Positions 14,845 to 23,175 of a DNA stretch of 64,000 nt are shown here, piece after piece (positions within the stretch are counted from its first letter, which is position 1; the number at the start of each line of letters is the position of its first letter). Source of the DNA: Streptomyces tateyamensis (GTDB lineage: Bacteria; Actinomycetota; Actinomycetes; Streptomycetales; Streptomycetaceae); contig NZ_PYBW01000155.1 of assembly GCF_003205575.1 (NCBI RefSeq), forward strand, positions 22,465 to 86,464. The letters are read 5' to 3'. The notes under the pieces were generated by a model. That model had not been told where the DNA came from, did not search any database, and worked only from the letters and a program-made list of their open reading frames with translations. The position numbers and the translations under genes are program-made.

Positions 14845-16762
14845 TCAGGCCGTCATCTCCGGGTGCATCGCGTCCAGCAGCCGGGCGGCGCGCTCGGCCA
14901 CCTCGGGGGGGGCCGAGGTCGGTGGCACGGCGGCACCAGTTCTCCGCCTGCACCGGCTCGCCGCGGCGCAGCGCGAGCAGGGCCAGGCGCAGCGCGGCGC
15001 GGCCGTGGCCGGCGTCGGCGGCCCGGGTGTACCAGAGCATCGCCTCCGCCTCGCGCTCCTGACGGGCCAGCAGCAGGCCGAGGTTGAAGGCGGCGCTGCG
15101 GCTGCCGTGCTCGGCGGCCCGCCGGTACCAGCTCTCGGCGATCTCCAGCGCGCCACGCTCGGCGGCCCGCACGCCCATCCGGACCTGGGCCCGGCTGTGG
15201 CCGGCGTCGGCGGCCACCGCGAACCAGTGCTCGGCCTGCTCCGGGGCCGCCTGGCGGCGGTCCAGCAGCACGGCGAGCCGGAAGGCGCCCTCGGCCGAGC
15301 CGGCCTCGGCGGCCTGCTGGTAGCGGTCCAGCGCGGCGCCCAGGTCGCCGCGCTGCTCCTTGGCCACCGCCAGCTGCAGCGCGGCCTCGCCGTGGCCCTC
15401 GGCAGCGGCCCGCGCGTACCACTCGTGGGCCATCCGCTGCTCGCCGCGGCCGGCGTGCAGGATGCCGAGGTTGAAGGCGCCGTCCACGCTGCCGGCCTCG
15501 GCGGCCTTGGAGAACCAGGGCTCGGCGCCGGCCTCGTCGCCGCGCTGCAGCAGCACCACGGCCAGCGCGTTGCAGGCCTCCCGGTGGCCGGCGTAGGCGG
15601 CCCGGCGGTACCACTGCTCGGCCTGCGCCTCGCGGCCGGTGGAGGCGCAGAGCAGGCCCAGGTTGAAGGCGCCGTTGTGGTCGCCGGCCTCCAGCGCCGC
15701 CCGGTACCAGCGCTCGGCCTCCTTGTCCTCGCCGCGGCCCGCGTGCAGCGCGCCCAGCGCGTTGGCCGCGTTGCCGTCGCCGGCCTCGGCGGCCTCGCGC
15801 CACCACTCGGCGGCGGCGACCAGGTCGCCGGTGTCGCGCAGCAGGAAGCCCAGCGCGCAGGCGGCCCGCGGCTCGCCGTTCTGCGCGGACTGCCGGTACC
15901 AGCGGGCCGCCTCCTCGCGCAGGCGCTGTTCGCCCTTGGCGCGCTCCTCGACCAGCACGCCCAGGCGCAGCGCCGCCCTGGCGTGGCTGCGCACCGCGGC
16001 GGTGCGGTACCAGGTCTCGGCACTGTCCTTGTCGCCGGCCGCCTCGCGCATCCGGGCCAGCCGGTAGGCGGCCTCGCGGTGGCCCGCGTCGGCGGCCAGC
16101 CGGAACCAGCGCTCGGCCCGCACGTCGCGCCGGTGCTCCATCAGGTCGCCCAGGGCGTAGGCGCCCAGCGCGTGCCCCTGCTCGGCGGCGAAGTGCAGCC
16201 AGTACTCGGCCGACTCCTCGTCACCGTGGTCGCGCAGGTGCAGGCCCAGGGCGTGCGCGGCCGGCGCGCTGCCGGCCACCGCGGCCTGGCGCCACCACTG
16301 GCCGGCCTCCGAGCGGTGGCCGCGCTGGTGCAGCAGCACGCCCAGGTTGTTGGCGGCGGCGCGCAGCCCCGCGGCGGCGGCCCGCCGCAGATACGGTTCG
16401 GCCTCGTCCAGGTCTCCGCGGCGCAGCAGCAGCGCGCCCAACTGGCTGGCGGCGCCCGGGTCGCCGGTGTCGGCGGCGGCGCGGTGGCGGGTCTCCAGGG
16501 CGGCGCACTCGCGGGCGGCCAGCTCGCTCTCGAAGCTGTCGCTGTCGCCCGCGGCGACCTCCGACGCCTCGGCGGTGGTGCCCCCGGGCACGGCCGGCGG
16601 GCCGGCCGGCTGCGGGTGGCGGCCGGCGAGCGGCGGGGCCGGGACGGGCTCCAGGCTCTCCGGGCCGTAGCCCGGGCGCGGGAGCGGGCCGCCCAGGCCG
16701 CGCTGGGCGGGCACGGGTGCGGTGGTGACGTCGGTGTCCGGCTGCCTGCCGATCAGCTTCAT
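14845..16762 (-). CDS. Sel1-like/TPR repeat protein with an apparent frameshift near the 3' end
   Basis: Starts at ATG 16762 (GGGAG upstream). After a ~120-residue Pro/Gly-rich N-terminus, about fourteen Sel1-like repeats of ~36 residues follow, each containing a GxxxAAxxLGxLxxxRGdxxeAexWyrrAAeaG pattern. Such repeats build solenoid scaffolds for protein contacts. The frame is broken at a run of eight Gs (14905-14912). As read, the protein continues past ...CRRATDLGPP into a basic non-family tail that runs antisense over hisN to 14618. With seven Gs it would end ...DLGPPEVAERAARLLDAMHPEMTA at 14845 and be 638 residues, giving the expected helical C-terminus. A sequencing error, a real mutation or slippage are all possible. 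Confidence 0.8.
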
Positions 16763-17023
16763 GCCGACTCCCGCTCCCCCCGAGTGTCGTGGCATCCCGC
16801 GGGGACGCGTGACGGCTCACGGCTCGTCAACAGCCGCGCCTCGTCCCCCAACTGGTCCATCGTCGCATCACCCGAACACCCGCGTACACCTGCCCGCGCG
16901 ATTTTGCCGGGCCGGACCGAAGCCGGCGGAGATTGCTTCGGCGCTTTGTCGACTTCCCGACACTTGCGCCTCACAAACCCCCCTGCCGCACGGCTTGGTG
17001 CGGATCTTGGCCCCATAGTAGCG
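16763..17023. other. Intergenic region upstream of the Sel1-repeat gene
   Basis: No gene seen. It is less GC-rich than its surroundings in 16880-17000 and probably carries the minus-strand promoter of the Sel1-repeat gene. I recognise no specific operator. Confidence 0.4.
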
Positions 17024-17058
17024 GAGGCGGTGCCACCGCTTAGGGGTGGCACCGCCTC
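17024..17058. terminator. Hairpin terminator downstream of the chitinase pair
   Basis: Perfect 14-bp stem (17024-17037 with 17045-17058) and a 7-base loop, 30 bases past the stop codon of the second chitinase gene on the minus strand. Confidence 0.85.
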
Positions 17059-17088
17059 TTGCTGTGGCCGGGTCGGCCTACGGGGGAC

Positions 17089-19119
17089 TCAGCTGAGGCT
17101 GAAGTCGTCCGCGTAGTACGTGCCCTGTCCGTACCAGCCGTGCACCCAGATGGTCACCGAGGTGACCGAGGCGCCGGTGGTGAACTTGGTGGACAGCTGC
17201 GACCAGCCGGAGCCGGAGGTCCAGGTCGAGGTGTCCGCGCCGGAGCCGGTCACGCCGAGGTAGGTGTAGTTGCCCTGCACCCAGCCGGCCAGCGTGTACG
17301 TGGTGTTGGGCTTGACCGTGACGGTCTGCGAGCACTGGGCGTCGTCACTGGCGCTGGCAGCGCCCGCCAGGGCGTGCGAGCCGGAGTGCGCCGGGCTGCT
17401 CACCACCGAGCCCAGGTTTCCGGTGCAGGTCCACGGGGAGAGGGCGCCGGACTCGAAGCCGCCGTTGACCACCCCGCCGCCGGACGGACCGGTCGGGGTC
17501 GGCGTGGGAGTCGGGGTCGGCGTGGGGCTGGGGGTCGGGGTCGGGGTCGGGGTGGGAGTCGGCGTGGGGCTGTGGGTCGGGGTCGGCGTCGGGGTGGGCG
17601 TGGGCGTGCCGGTCGGCGGGGCCGGGCAGTTGCTCGCCGAGCCGTTGGTGTCGGTCACCACCGCGTTGAACAGGGTGGCCGCCGGGTCCAGGTCGTAGAG
17701 CGAGAACATCATCGTCCCGCCAAGGCCGTTGCAGTGCAGGTAGTCGGCCTTGGCCTGGATCGACTGCTTGTTCTCGCCGGACCAGAAGTTGGTGCCGTCG
17801 TAGAACCAGGCGGCCTGCGCGGCCGGGTCCCAGAAGGTGTCGGCGGGGTTGTCCACCACGCCGGACAGCTCCTTGTACATCCGGGTGCCCGCCACGTTGC
17901 CGGAGTCGGGCGCGCCGGGCGCCGGCTGGGTGGCCGCCTGGAACAGGCCGTGGTTGCTGCCCGCCGCCACGCCGGTCCAGCCGCGGTAGTAGAACGGAAC
18001 GCCCATGTTGAGCTTGCCCGCCGGGAAGCCGCCGGGGATGCCGTACTGGGCGTCACCGACCGTGTAGGCCTTGATCGCCTCGTCCGCCGAGTACTTGGAG
18101 GTGCCCGGGGCGATCGGGTTGGACGGGTCGGCCGGGTTGTCGTAGATCGGCGCCTGGTGGTTGGTGGGGCCGGTCGCCTCCCAACCGCCGTGCATGTCGT
18201 AGGTCATCGGGTCGGCGAAGGTCAGGTACTGGCCGATCTTGTCGGTCTCGACGGACCGGATCTTGTCCTGACCGGCCGGCAGCGCCGCCGAGAGCGAGTA
18301 GGTCTTGCCGTCCGCGGCACCCTGGGTGTTCAGCTCGGACCGGAACTCGGCCAGCAGCGCGGTGAAGTTCTGCTTGTCCGCCGTCGAGGAGTGGTTGCCG
18401 GTGTGGCCGCCGCCGCCCGGGTACTCCCAGTCGATGTCGAAGCCGTCGAAGATCCCCTTGCCGGTGCCGGGGCCGCCATAGCCGCCCTGCGAGGGCAGGT
18501 TGCCCTTGATGAACATGTCGATGCAGGAGGAGACGAACTTCTTGCGCGAGGCGTCGCTGGCCGCCGCGTCCGAGAAGTACTTGGAGTAGGTCCAACCGCC
18601 CAGGCTGAGCACCACCTTGAGGTTGGGGTACTTGGCCTTGAGCTCCTGCAGCTGGTGGAAGTTGCCGGCGATCGGCTGGTTCCAGGTGTCGGTGGAGTTG
18701 TCCACCGAGTTGCCGTTGGCGAAGGTCTTGCCGTAGTCGGCGAACGAGTCGCCGGCCCCGTCGCCCGCGTTGGGGTTGTTCTCGTCCTGCGAGGCGGCCG
18801 AGTTCGCCTCGAAGCAGGTCAGGTTGGTCGGGTCGATGTTCTCGAAGTCGTAGATCAGGGTGGTGAGTTTGCTCGCCTCACCGGTGGTGTCCACGTTCTT
18901 CAGGTAGAACGCGTTCTGGTAGACCGCCCACTGGTCGTAGTACGCCACCTTCATGCCGCCGGAGGTGGCGGCGGCTCCGGTGGTGTTGGCGGGGACCGCG
19001 GCGGGCGTGGCGGTGCCGGTGGCCTCGGCGTGGGCCATGCCGAGCGCCGACATGGCGCCGCCCAGCAGGAGTCCGGCCGCGGCGGTCACCGCCCAGGCGG
19101 ATCGACTGGTTCTGCGCAT
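17089..19119 (-). CDS. Secreted GH18 chitinase with C-terminal carbohydrate-binding module
   Basis: A 676-residue secreted enzyme. A signal peptide (MRRTSRSAWAVTAAAGLLLGG...MAHA) is followed by a GH18 catalytic domain at ~55-470 with the SLGGW strand motif and FDGFDIDWEYPGGGG, the DxxDxDxE catalytic motif. An insertion and MTYDMHGGWE indicate the large-cleft subfamily A type. Then comes a Pro-Thr repeat linker (~495-545), and finally a ~130-residue module (NGGFESGALSPWTCTG...YADDFSLS) of the CBM4/9-like fold. The same module type forms the N-terminus of the neighbouring chitinase. It would degrade chitin extracellularly. AGAGAAG precedes the ATG. It lies 68 bases downstream of the other chitinase and has no recognisable promoter of its own, so one operon is likely. 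Confidence 0.95.
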   Translation of the reverse strand: MRRTSRSAWAVTAAAGLLLGGAMSALGMAHAEATGTATPAAVPANTTGAAATSGGMKVAYYDQWAVYQNAFYLKNVDTTGEASKLTTLIYDFENIDPTNLTCFEANSAASQDENNPNAGDGAGDSFADYGKTFANGNSVDNSTDTWNQPIAGNFHQLQELKAKYPNLKVVLSLGGWTYSKYFSDAAASDASRKKFVSSCIDMFIKGNLPSQGGYGGPGTGKGIFDGFDIDWEYPGGGGHTGNHSSTADKQNFTALLAEFRSELNTQGAADGKTYSLSAALPAGQDKIRSVETDKIGQYLTFADPMTYDMHGGWEATGPTNHQAPIYDNPADPSNPIAPGTSKYSADEAIKAYTVGDAQYGIPGGFPAGKLNMGVPFYYRGWTGVAAGSNHGLFQAATQPAPGAPDSGNVAGTRMYKELSGVVDNPADTFWDPAAQAAWFYDGTNFWSGENKQSIQAKADYLHCNGLGGTMMFSLYDLDPAATLFNAVVTDTNGSASNCPAPPTGTPTPTPTPTPTHSPTPTPTPTPTPTPSPTPTPTPTPTPTGPSGGGVVNGGFESGALSPWTCTGNLGSVVSSPAHSGSHALAGAASASDDAQCSQTVTVKPNTTYTLAGWVQGNYTYLGVTGSGADTSTWTSGSGWSQLSTKFTTGASVTSVTIWVHGWYGQGTYYADDFSLS

Positions 19120-19161
19120 GCGGGTGTCTTCTCTCTGTTGTGGGGGTGAGAGACGTCGGTC

Positions 19162-19180
19162 GCGGGGTGTGGGGCCCCGC
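19162..19180 (-). terminator. Small hairpin between the two chitinase genes (attenuator or RNA-stability element)
   Basis: A 6-bp GC stem (19162-19167 with 19175-19180) and 7-base loop lie just after the first chitinase stop codon. It is too short to be a convincing full terminator and may set the relative expression of the two genes. Confidence 0.35.
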
Positions 19181-19187
19181 TGTCCGG

Positions 19188-20756
19188 TCAGGGCATCGCG
19201 TGCAGGTGGCCGCCGACCGAAGTCGCGATGGAACTGCCGTTGCTGGCGTCCCAGTTGGTGGACCAGGTCATCGCACCGCCGATGCCGGGCCACTTGGTGG
19301 TGGGCTTGAAGGAGCCGCAGTTGGTACCGGCGGCCAGGCAGTCCAGGGCAGCGTCGACCACGCTGGGCGACAGGTAGCCGCCGCCCGCGGCGCTGCCCGA
19401 GGCCGGCACGCCCAGGCCCACCTGGCTCGGCGCCAGGCCGCCCTGCAGTTGGATGCAGGCCAGCGCGGTGAGGAAGTTCTCGGTGCCCTCGGAGTAGACG
19501 TTGCCGTCGCAGCCGTTCATCGAACCCGAGTTGTAGTACTGCATGTTGACGATGGTCAGGATGTCCTTGGTGGCCAGCGCCAGCTTGAAGTACTCCATGC
19601 CGGTGGACTGCATGTCGATCGTCTGCGGGGCCATGGTCAGCACGAAGCCGCTGCCCACCTTGGCCGCCAGCGAGTGCAGCGCCTGGCTCATGTAGGTCGA
19701 GTTGACCCCGTTCTCCAGGTCGATGTCGATCCCGTCGAACCCGTAGGCCTGGATCACCGAGTAGGCGCTGTTGGCGAAGTTGGCCGCGGAGGCGGCGTCG
19801 CTCACCGAGATGGTGCCGTTCTGACCGCCGACCGAGACGATCACCTTCTTGCCGGCCGCGTGCTTGGCCGCGATGTCCGCCTTGAACTGGGCGTCGGTGT
19901 AGCCGCCCAGCTTGCTCGACAGGGTGCCGTCCAGCGCGAAGGAGATCGCGCCGGGCGTGCCGGTGGCGTTGGCGAAGGCCACCGCGATGATGTCGTAGGC
20001 CGGGTTGACGTCGCTGATCCGCTGGTCGGTGGCGCCGTTGTCGAAGTCCTGCCAGTAGCCGGTGAGCCGGTGCTTGTTCGGGCCCGTGGGGGTGGGCGAG
20101 GTGGGCGGCGGCGAGGTCGGCGGCTGGGTGGTGGGCGGCACCGTGGTGGGGGGCGCGGTGGTCGGCGGCGCCGTGCTGGGCGAGGCCGGGGTGGTCTCGC
20201 CGCCGGGCCCGGTGAGCAGCAGGTCGTCGGCGGCGTAGGCGCCGGTGCCGTACCAGCCGTGCAGGTAGACGGTCACGCTGGTGGTGCTCGGGCCGGTGGT
20301 GAAGCTGGTCTTCAACTGGTTCCAGGCCGCGTTGGTGCTCCAGGTGGAGGTGTCCGTGCCGCCGGTGCCGCTGTCGCCCAGGTAGACGTAGTTGCCCTGG
20401 ACCCAGGCGCTGAGCGTGTAGGCGGAGTTCGGGCGCACCGAAACCTGCTGGGTGCACTGCGCGTTGTCGCTGCCGGCCGGGACCGCCTGCAGCGCGTGGC
20501 TGCCGCTGTGCACCGGGCTGCCGACCACCGCACCGGAGTTGGCGGTGCAGCTCCACCCCTGCAGGGTGCCGCTCTCGAAGCCGGGGTTCTGCAGCAGGTT
20601 GAGCGCGTCGGCACTGGCGTCACCGCCCGCGGCGAGCAGCAGGCTGCTGCCGGCGATCACGGCCAGCGCGGCCGTCGAGGCCAGCGCCGCACGGGCGCCC
20701 GGGCGCCGGTGGCGCCGCTCGGGTCTGGAGTGGGTCACTCTGGTCGCACGTTGCAC
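19188..20756 (-). CDS. Secreted GH18 chitinase with N-terminal carbohydrate-binding module
   Basis: A 522-residue secreted chitinase. GTG start at 20756 with AAGGAG 6 bases upstream, which decides the start over later GTGs. A basic N-terminus and hydrophobic core (ALASTAALAVIAGSSLLLAAGG) form the signal. A ~130-residue CBM4/9-like module follows (NLLQNPGFESGTLQGWSC...), then a Thr/Pro linker (PPTTAPPTTVPPTTQPP) and a C-terminal GH18 domain (~235-520) with VSVGGQNG and FDGIDIDLEN, the DxxDxDxE motif with catalytic Glu. The short catalytic domain without an insertion fits subfamily B (ChiC/D-like). It complements the subfamily A enzyme encoded next, a usual pairing for chitin breakdown. A DasR-like site lies 116 bases upstream. 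Confidence 0.95.
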   Translation of the reverse strand: MQRATRVTHSRPERRHRRPGARAALASTAALAVIAGSSLLLAAGGDASADALNLLQNPGFESGTLQGWSCTANSGAVVGSPVHSGSHALQAVPAGSDNAQCTQQVSVRPNSAYTLSAWVQGNYVYLGDSGTGGTDTSTWSTNAAWNQLKTSFTTGPSTTSVTVYLHGWYGTGAYAADDLLLTGPGGETTPASPSTAPPTTAPPTTVPPTTQPPTSPPPTSPTPTGPNKHRLTGYWQDFDNGATDQRISDVNPAYDIIAVAFANATGTPGAISFALDGTLSSKLGGYTDAQFKADIAAKHAAGKKVIVSVGGQNGTISVSDAASAANFANSAYSVIQAYGFDGIDIDLENGVNSTYMSQALHSLAAKVGSGFVLTMAPQTIDMQSTGMEYFKLALATKDILTIVNMQYYNSGSMNGCDGNVYSEGTENFLTALACIQLQGGLAPSQVGLGVPASGSAAGGGYLSPSVVDAALDCLAAGTNCGSFKPTTKWPGIGGAMTWSTNWDASNGSSIATSVGGHLHAMP

Positions 20757-20871
20757 GTTCTGCTCCTTGGATCGTCGCCGGGCGGCGAGTGGGGGCGATG
20801 GGGAGCCGTGGGGGGAGCGCGCTGCGCCGTCGGCCCGCACTGCTCCGCTCGTGCCGACGGCGGACTCAGAG

Positions 20872-20883
20872 TGGACTAGACCA
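20872..20883 (-). promoter_or_regulatory. DasR-responsive element (dre) upstream of the chitinase genes
   Basis: TGGACTAGACCA matches the dre core TGGTCTAGACCA at 11 of 12 positions. DasR, a GntR regulator relieved by glucosamine-6-phosphate, controls chitinase genes in Streptomyces. The identical 12-mer recurs upstream of the adjacent SARP-type gene. Confidence 0.8.
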
Positions 20884-21021
20884 AATACCCGGTCAAGAGG
20901 ACCGGGACAGCCGCACGGCCCGACCCGCGGCAGTCGGCACCCGGGACTTGACGGCCCCTCACCCCGTATCGCATCGCGGCCGGTCAGCCGCCGGGCGGCC
21001 CGAGTCGCGGACGCCGCGCGG

Positions 21022-22839
21022 TCATCCGGATTCCATCCGCGCTCCATCCGCCGCCCGCCCGAACGAGGCGGTCAGCGCAGGGATCCGGTAACGGCCCGCG
21101 GGGGTGGGCACCGCCAGTCCGTACTCGGCCAGCAGCTCCAGCAACTCCTCCGGGGAGCACGATACTTCGTCGGCTCCACCGGGATGCGCGGCGGCCAGCC
21201 GAGCCAACAGGGCCAGCGCCGCCGCCCCGCCCGGCGCCCGGGCCAGCCGGCGGCGCGCGGAGTCCAGCGCGGCGGCCACACCACCGCCGGCCGGGCTGAG
21301 TTCGGCCAGCCGCGCGGCCGGATCGGTCAACCGGGCGGCCAGCGCGGCCGGCCCCCGGCCCGGATGGGCGGCCAACCGGGCCGCGGCCGCCCGCAGCGCC
21401 AGTGGCAGCCCCTCACAGGCGGCCAGCACCGCCGCCTGGTCCGCCGCCACCACCGGGAGCCCGGCCAACCCGGCCTCGGCCAGCAGCCGCCGCCACAGCC
21501 GCTCCGCCTCCAGCGGCGCCAGCTGGTCCAGCGGCACTGCCCGCACCCCGGGCAGCGCGGCCAGCCGCCCGCGGGCGGTGACCAGCACCGCGCAGCTCGG
21601 CGAGCCCGGCAGCAGCGGCGCCAGCTGCGCCTCGCCGGCGGCGTCGTCCAGCACCAGCAGCAGCCGGCGCCCCGCGCTGACCGAGCGGAACAGCGCCGCC
21701 CGCCGCTCCGGCTCCCCCGGCTGCTCGGCCGGCGCCACCCCGAGGTCGGCGAGAAAGCGGCCGAGCACCTCACCGGGCGGCACCGGCTGCTGGTCAGCGC
21801 CGTGCAGTGCGGCGAACAGCTGCCCGTCCGGGTACTGCGCCCGCAGCCGGTGCGCCGCGTGCACGGCCAGCGCGGTCTTGCCGGTGCCGGGCGGGCCGCT
21901 GACCACCGCCACCGGCACCGCGCCGGCCCGCCGGCCCCCGCCGAGCTGGCGCACCAGTACCCGCAGCTGGGCCGAGCGTCCGGTGAAGTCCGCCAGGTCG
22001 CTGGGCAGTTGGGCGGGCACGCAGAGCGGCCGCAGGGCCGGCCCCGGCGGCCCCGCGGGCGCCGCCAGCTCCGGGTCGGCGCGCAGGATCCGGGCCTGCA
22101 GCGCGGTCACCTCCCGCCCGGGCTCCAGCCCCTGATCGCTGATCAGCTGCCGGCGCAGCCGCCCGTAGGCGGCCAGCGCCTCGGCCGGCCGCCCGGCCCG
22201 GTGCAACGCCAGCATCAGCAGCGCGCAGAGCCGTTCGCGCTGCGGCTGGGCGGCCAGCAGCAACCGCAGTTCGGGCACCGCCTCGTGGTGCCGGCCCAGC
22301 CGCAGCGCCAGCTCCCAGTACTCCTCCTGGGCGGCCAGCCGCAGCTCGGCCAGCCGGGCCCGGTGCAGCGCGGCGAACGGCCCCGGCAGCCCGTCCAGCC
22401 CAGCCCCGCGCCAGAGCCCCAGCGCCTCCTGGAGGGTTTGCGCCGCCCGGGCCGGCTCGCCCGCCGCCTGCTCGGCCCTGGCTCGGGCCCGGGCCGCCTC
22501 GAAGGCGTGCAGGTCCAGCTCGCCGGGGGCCAGCCGGTAGGCGGTGCCGCGGGTGGCCAGCACCCCGCCCAGGCTGCGCGGCGGCCGGTCCGGGTCGAGC
22601 ACCCGGCGCAGCCGGGCCACGTAGGTGGCCACCAGGGCGGGCGCGTTGACCCCGGCCCGGCTGCCCCAGACCCCCTGCACGATCTGCTCCCGGGGCACCG
22701 GCTCGCCGCCGGCCAGCAGCAGCACCGCCAGCACCGCGCGCTGCATCACGGGCCCGGCCGCCAGCAGTTGCGTGCCCCGGCGCACCCGCAGCGGCCCGAG
22801 CAGCTCGTACCGCAGGCCGGCCGCGCCCCCCGGTTCCAT
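21022..22839 (-). CDS. SARP-family transcriptional regulator with NB-ARC ATPase domain
   Basis: A 605-residue AfsR-like regulator starting at ATG 22839 (GAGAGGGGG upstream). It has an N-terminal OmpR-type winged helix (~10-95: LGPLRVRRG, VNAPALVATYVARLRRVLDP), a bacterial transcriptional activation domain (~100-245) and an NB-ARC domain (~270-590) with P-loop VVSGPPGTGKTALAVHAA and Walker B RLLLVLDDA. The C-terminal TPR region of full AfsR (~990 aa) is absent. SARPs bind direct repeats next to the -35 box and activate transcription, often of secondary metabolism. The genome context here is not a biosynthetic cluster but two chitinase genes directly downstream, and the shared dre site suggests control by chitin degradation products. 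Its direct targets cannot be seen. Confidence 0.9.
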   Translation of the reverse strand: MEPGGAAGLRYELLGPLRVRRGTQLLAAGPVMQRAVLAVLLLAGGEPVPREQIVQGVWGSRAGVNAPALVATYVARLRRVLDPDRPPRSLGGVLATRGTAYRLAPGELDLHAFEAARARARAEQAAGEPARAAQTLQEALGLWRGAGLDGLPGPFAALHRARLAELRLAAQEEYWELALRLGRHHEAVPELRLLLAAQPQRERLCALLMLALHRAGRPAEALAAYGRLRRQLISDQGLEPGREVTALQARILRADPELAAPAGPPGPALRPLCVPAQLPSDLADFTGRSAQLRVLVRQLGGGRRAGAVPVAVVSGPPGTGKTALAVHAAHRLRAQYPDGQLFAALHGADQQPVPPGEVLGRFLADLGVAPAEQPGEPERRAALFRSVSAGRRLLLVLDDAAGEAQLAPLLPGSPSCAVLVTARGRLAALPGVRAVPLDQLAPLEAERLWRRLLAEAGLAGLPVVAADQAAVLAACEGLPLALRAAAARLAAHPGRGPAALAARLTDPAARLAELSPAGGGVAAALDSARRRLARAPGGAAALALLARLAAAHPGGADEVSCSPEELLELLAEYGLAVPTPAGRYRIPALTASFGRAADGARMESG

Positions 22840-22883
22840 CGCCGCGCCCCCTCTCCCCCGCACCCGCGAGGTGGACCACACGG

Positions 22884-22895
22884 TGGACTAGACCA
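22884..22895 (-). promoter_or_regulatory. DasR-responsive element (dre) upstream of the SARP gene
   Basis: TGGACTAGACCA, identical to the site upstream of the chitinase pair and one base off the dre core, 45 bases before the SARP start codon. A related half-site (GTGGACCACA, 22871-22880) lies next to it. Confidence 0.75.
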
Positions 22896-22982
22896 TAGGC
22901 CACGTCAACACGGCCGGGGGAAAAACTTGTCGGGTCGTCGACAATCGCCGTTCGCACGGTCAGCGGACCGCGTCCGGAAAAC

Positions 22983-23017
22983 ACCGAAGGCCCGGAGGAA
23001 TCCTCCGGGCCTTCGGT
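22983..23017 (-). terminator. Hairpin terminator downstream of tRNA-fMet
   Basis: Near-perfect palindrome with a 16-bp stem and minimal loop, 5 bases past the tRNA 3' end on the minus strand. Confidence 0.85.
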
Positions 23018-23022
23018 CATCG

Positions 23023-23096
23023 TAGCGGGGACAGGATTTGAACCTGCGACCTCTGGGTTATGAGCCCAGCGAGCTACCGAGCTGCTCCACCCCGCG
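23023..23096 (-). tRNA. Initiator tRNA-fMet (anticodon CAT)
   Basis: A 74-base cloverleaf on the minus strand with anticodon CAT, TTCAAATC in the T loop, acceptor CGCGGGG/CCCCGCT and discriminator A; CCA is not encoded. Two features mark it as the initiator: the unpaired C1:U72 end of the acceptor and the three G-C pairs at the base of the anticodon loop (GGG/CCC). Confidence 0.95.
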
Positions 23097-23129
23097 TCGT
23101 TGTGGTTGAACCATAGCACGTGAGGGGAC

Positions 23130-23170
23130 GGCCCTGCGCACACCACCGAATCGACGGTGCGCGCAGGGCC
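23130..23170 (-). terminator. Hairpin terminator downstream of the UPF0182 gene
   Basis: A 15-bp stem with one mismatch (23130-23144 with 23156-23170) and 11-base loop, just after the UPF0182 stop codon on the minus strand. Confidence 0.75.
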
Positions 23171-23175
23171 GCGCC

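Noticed and set aside
17486..17610. Short repetitive DNA resembling a repeat array
   Set aside because: It is the coding sequence of the Pro-Thr linker in the chitinase, not a CRISPR or independent repeat.
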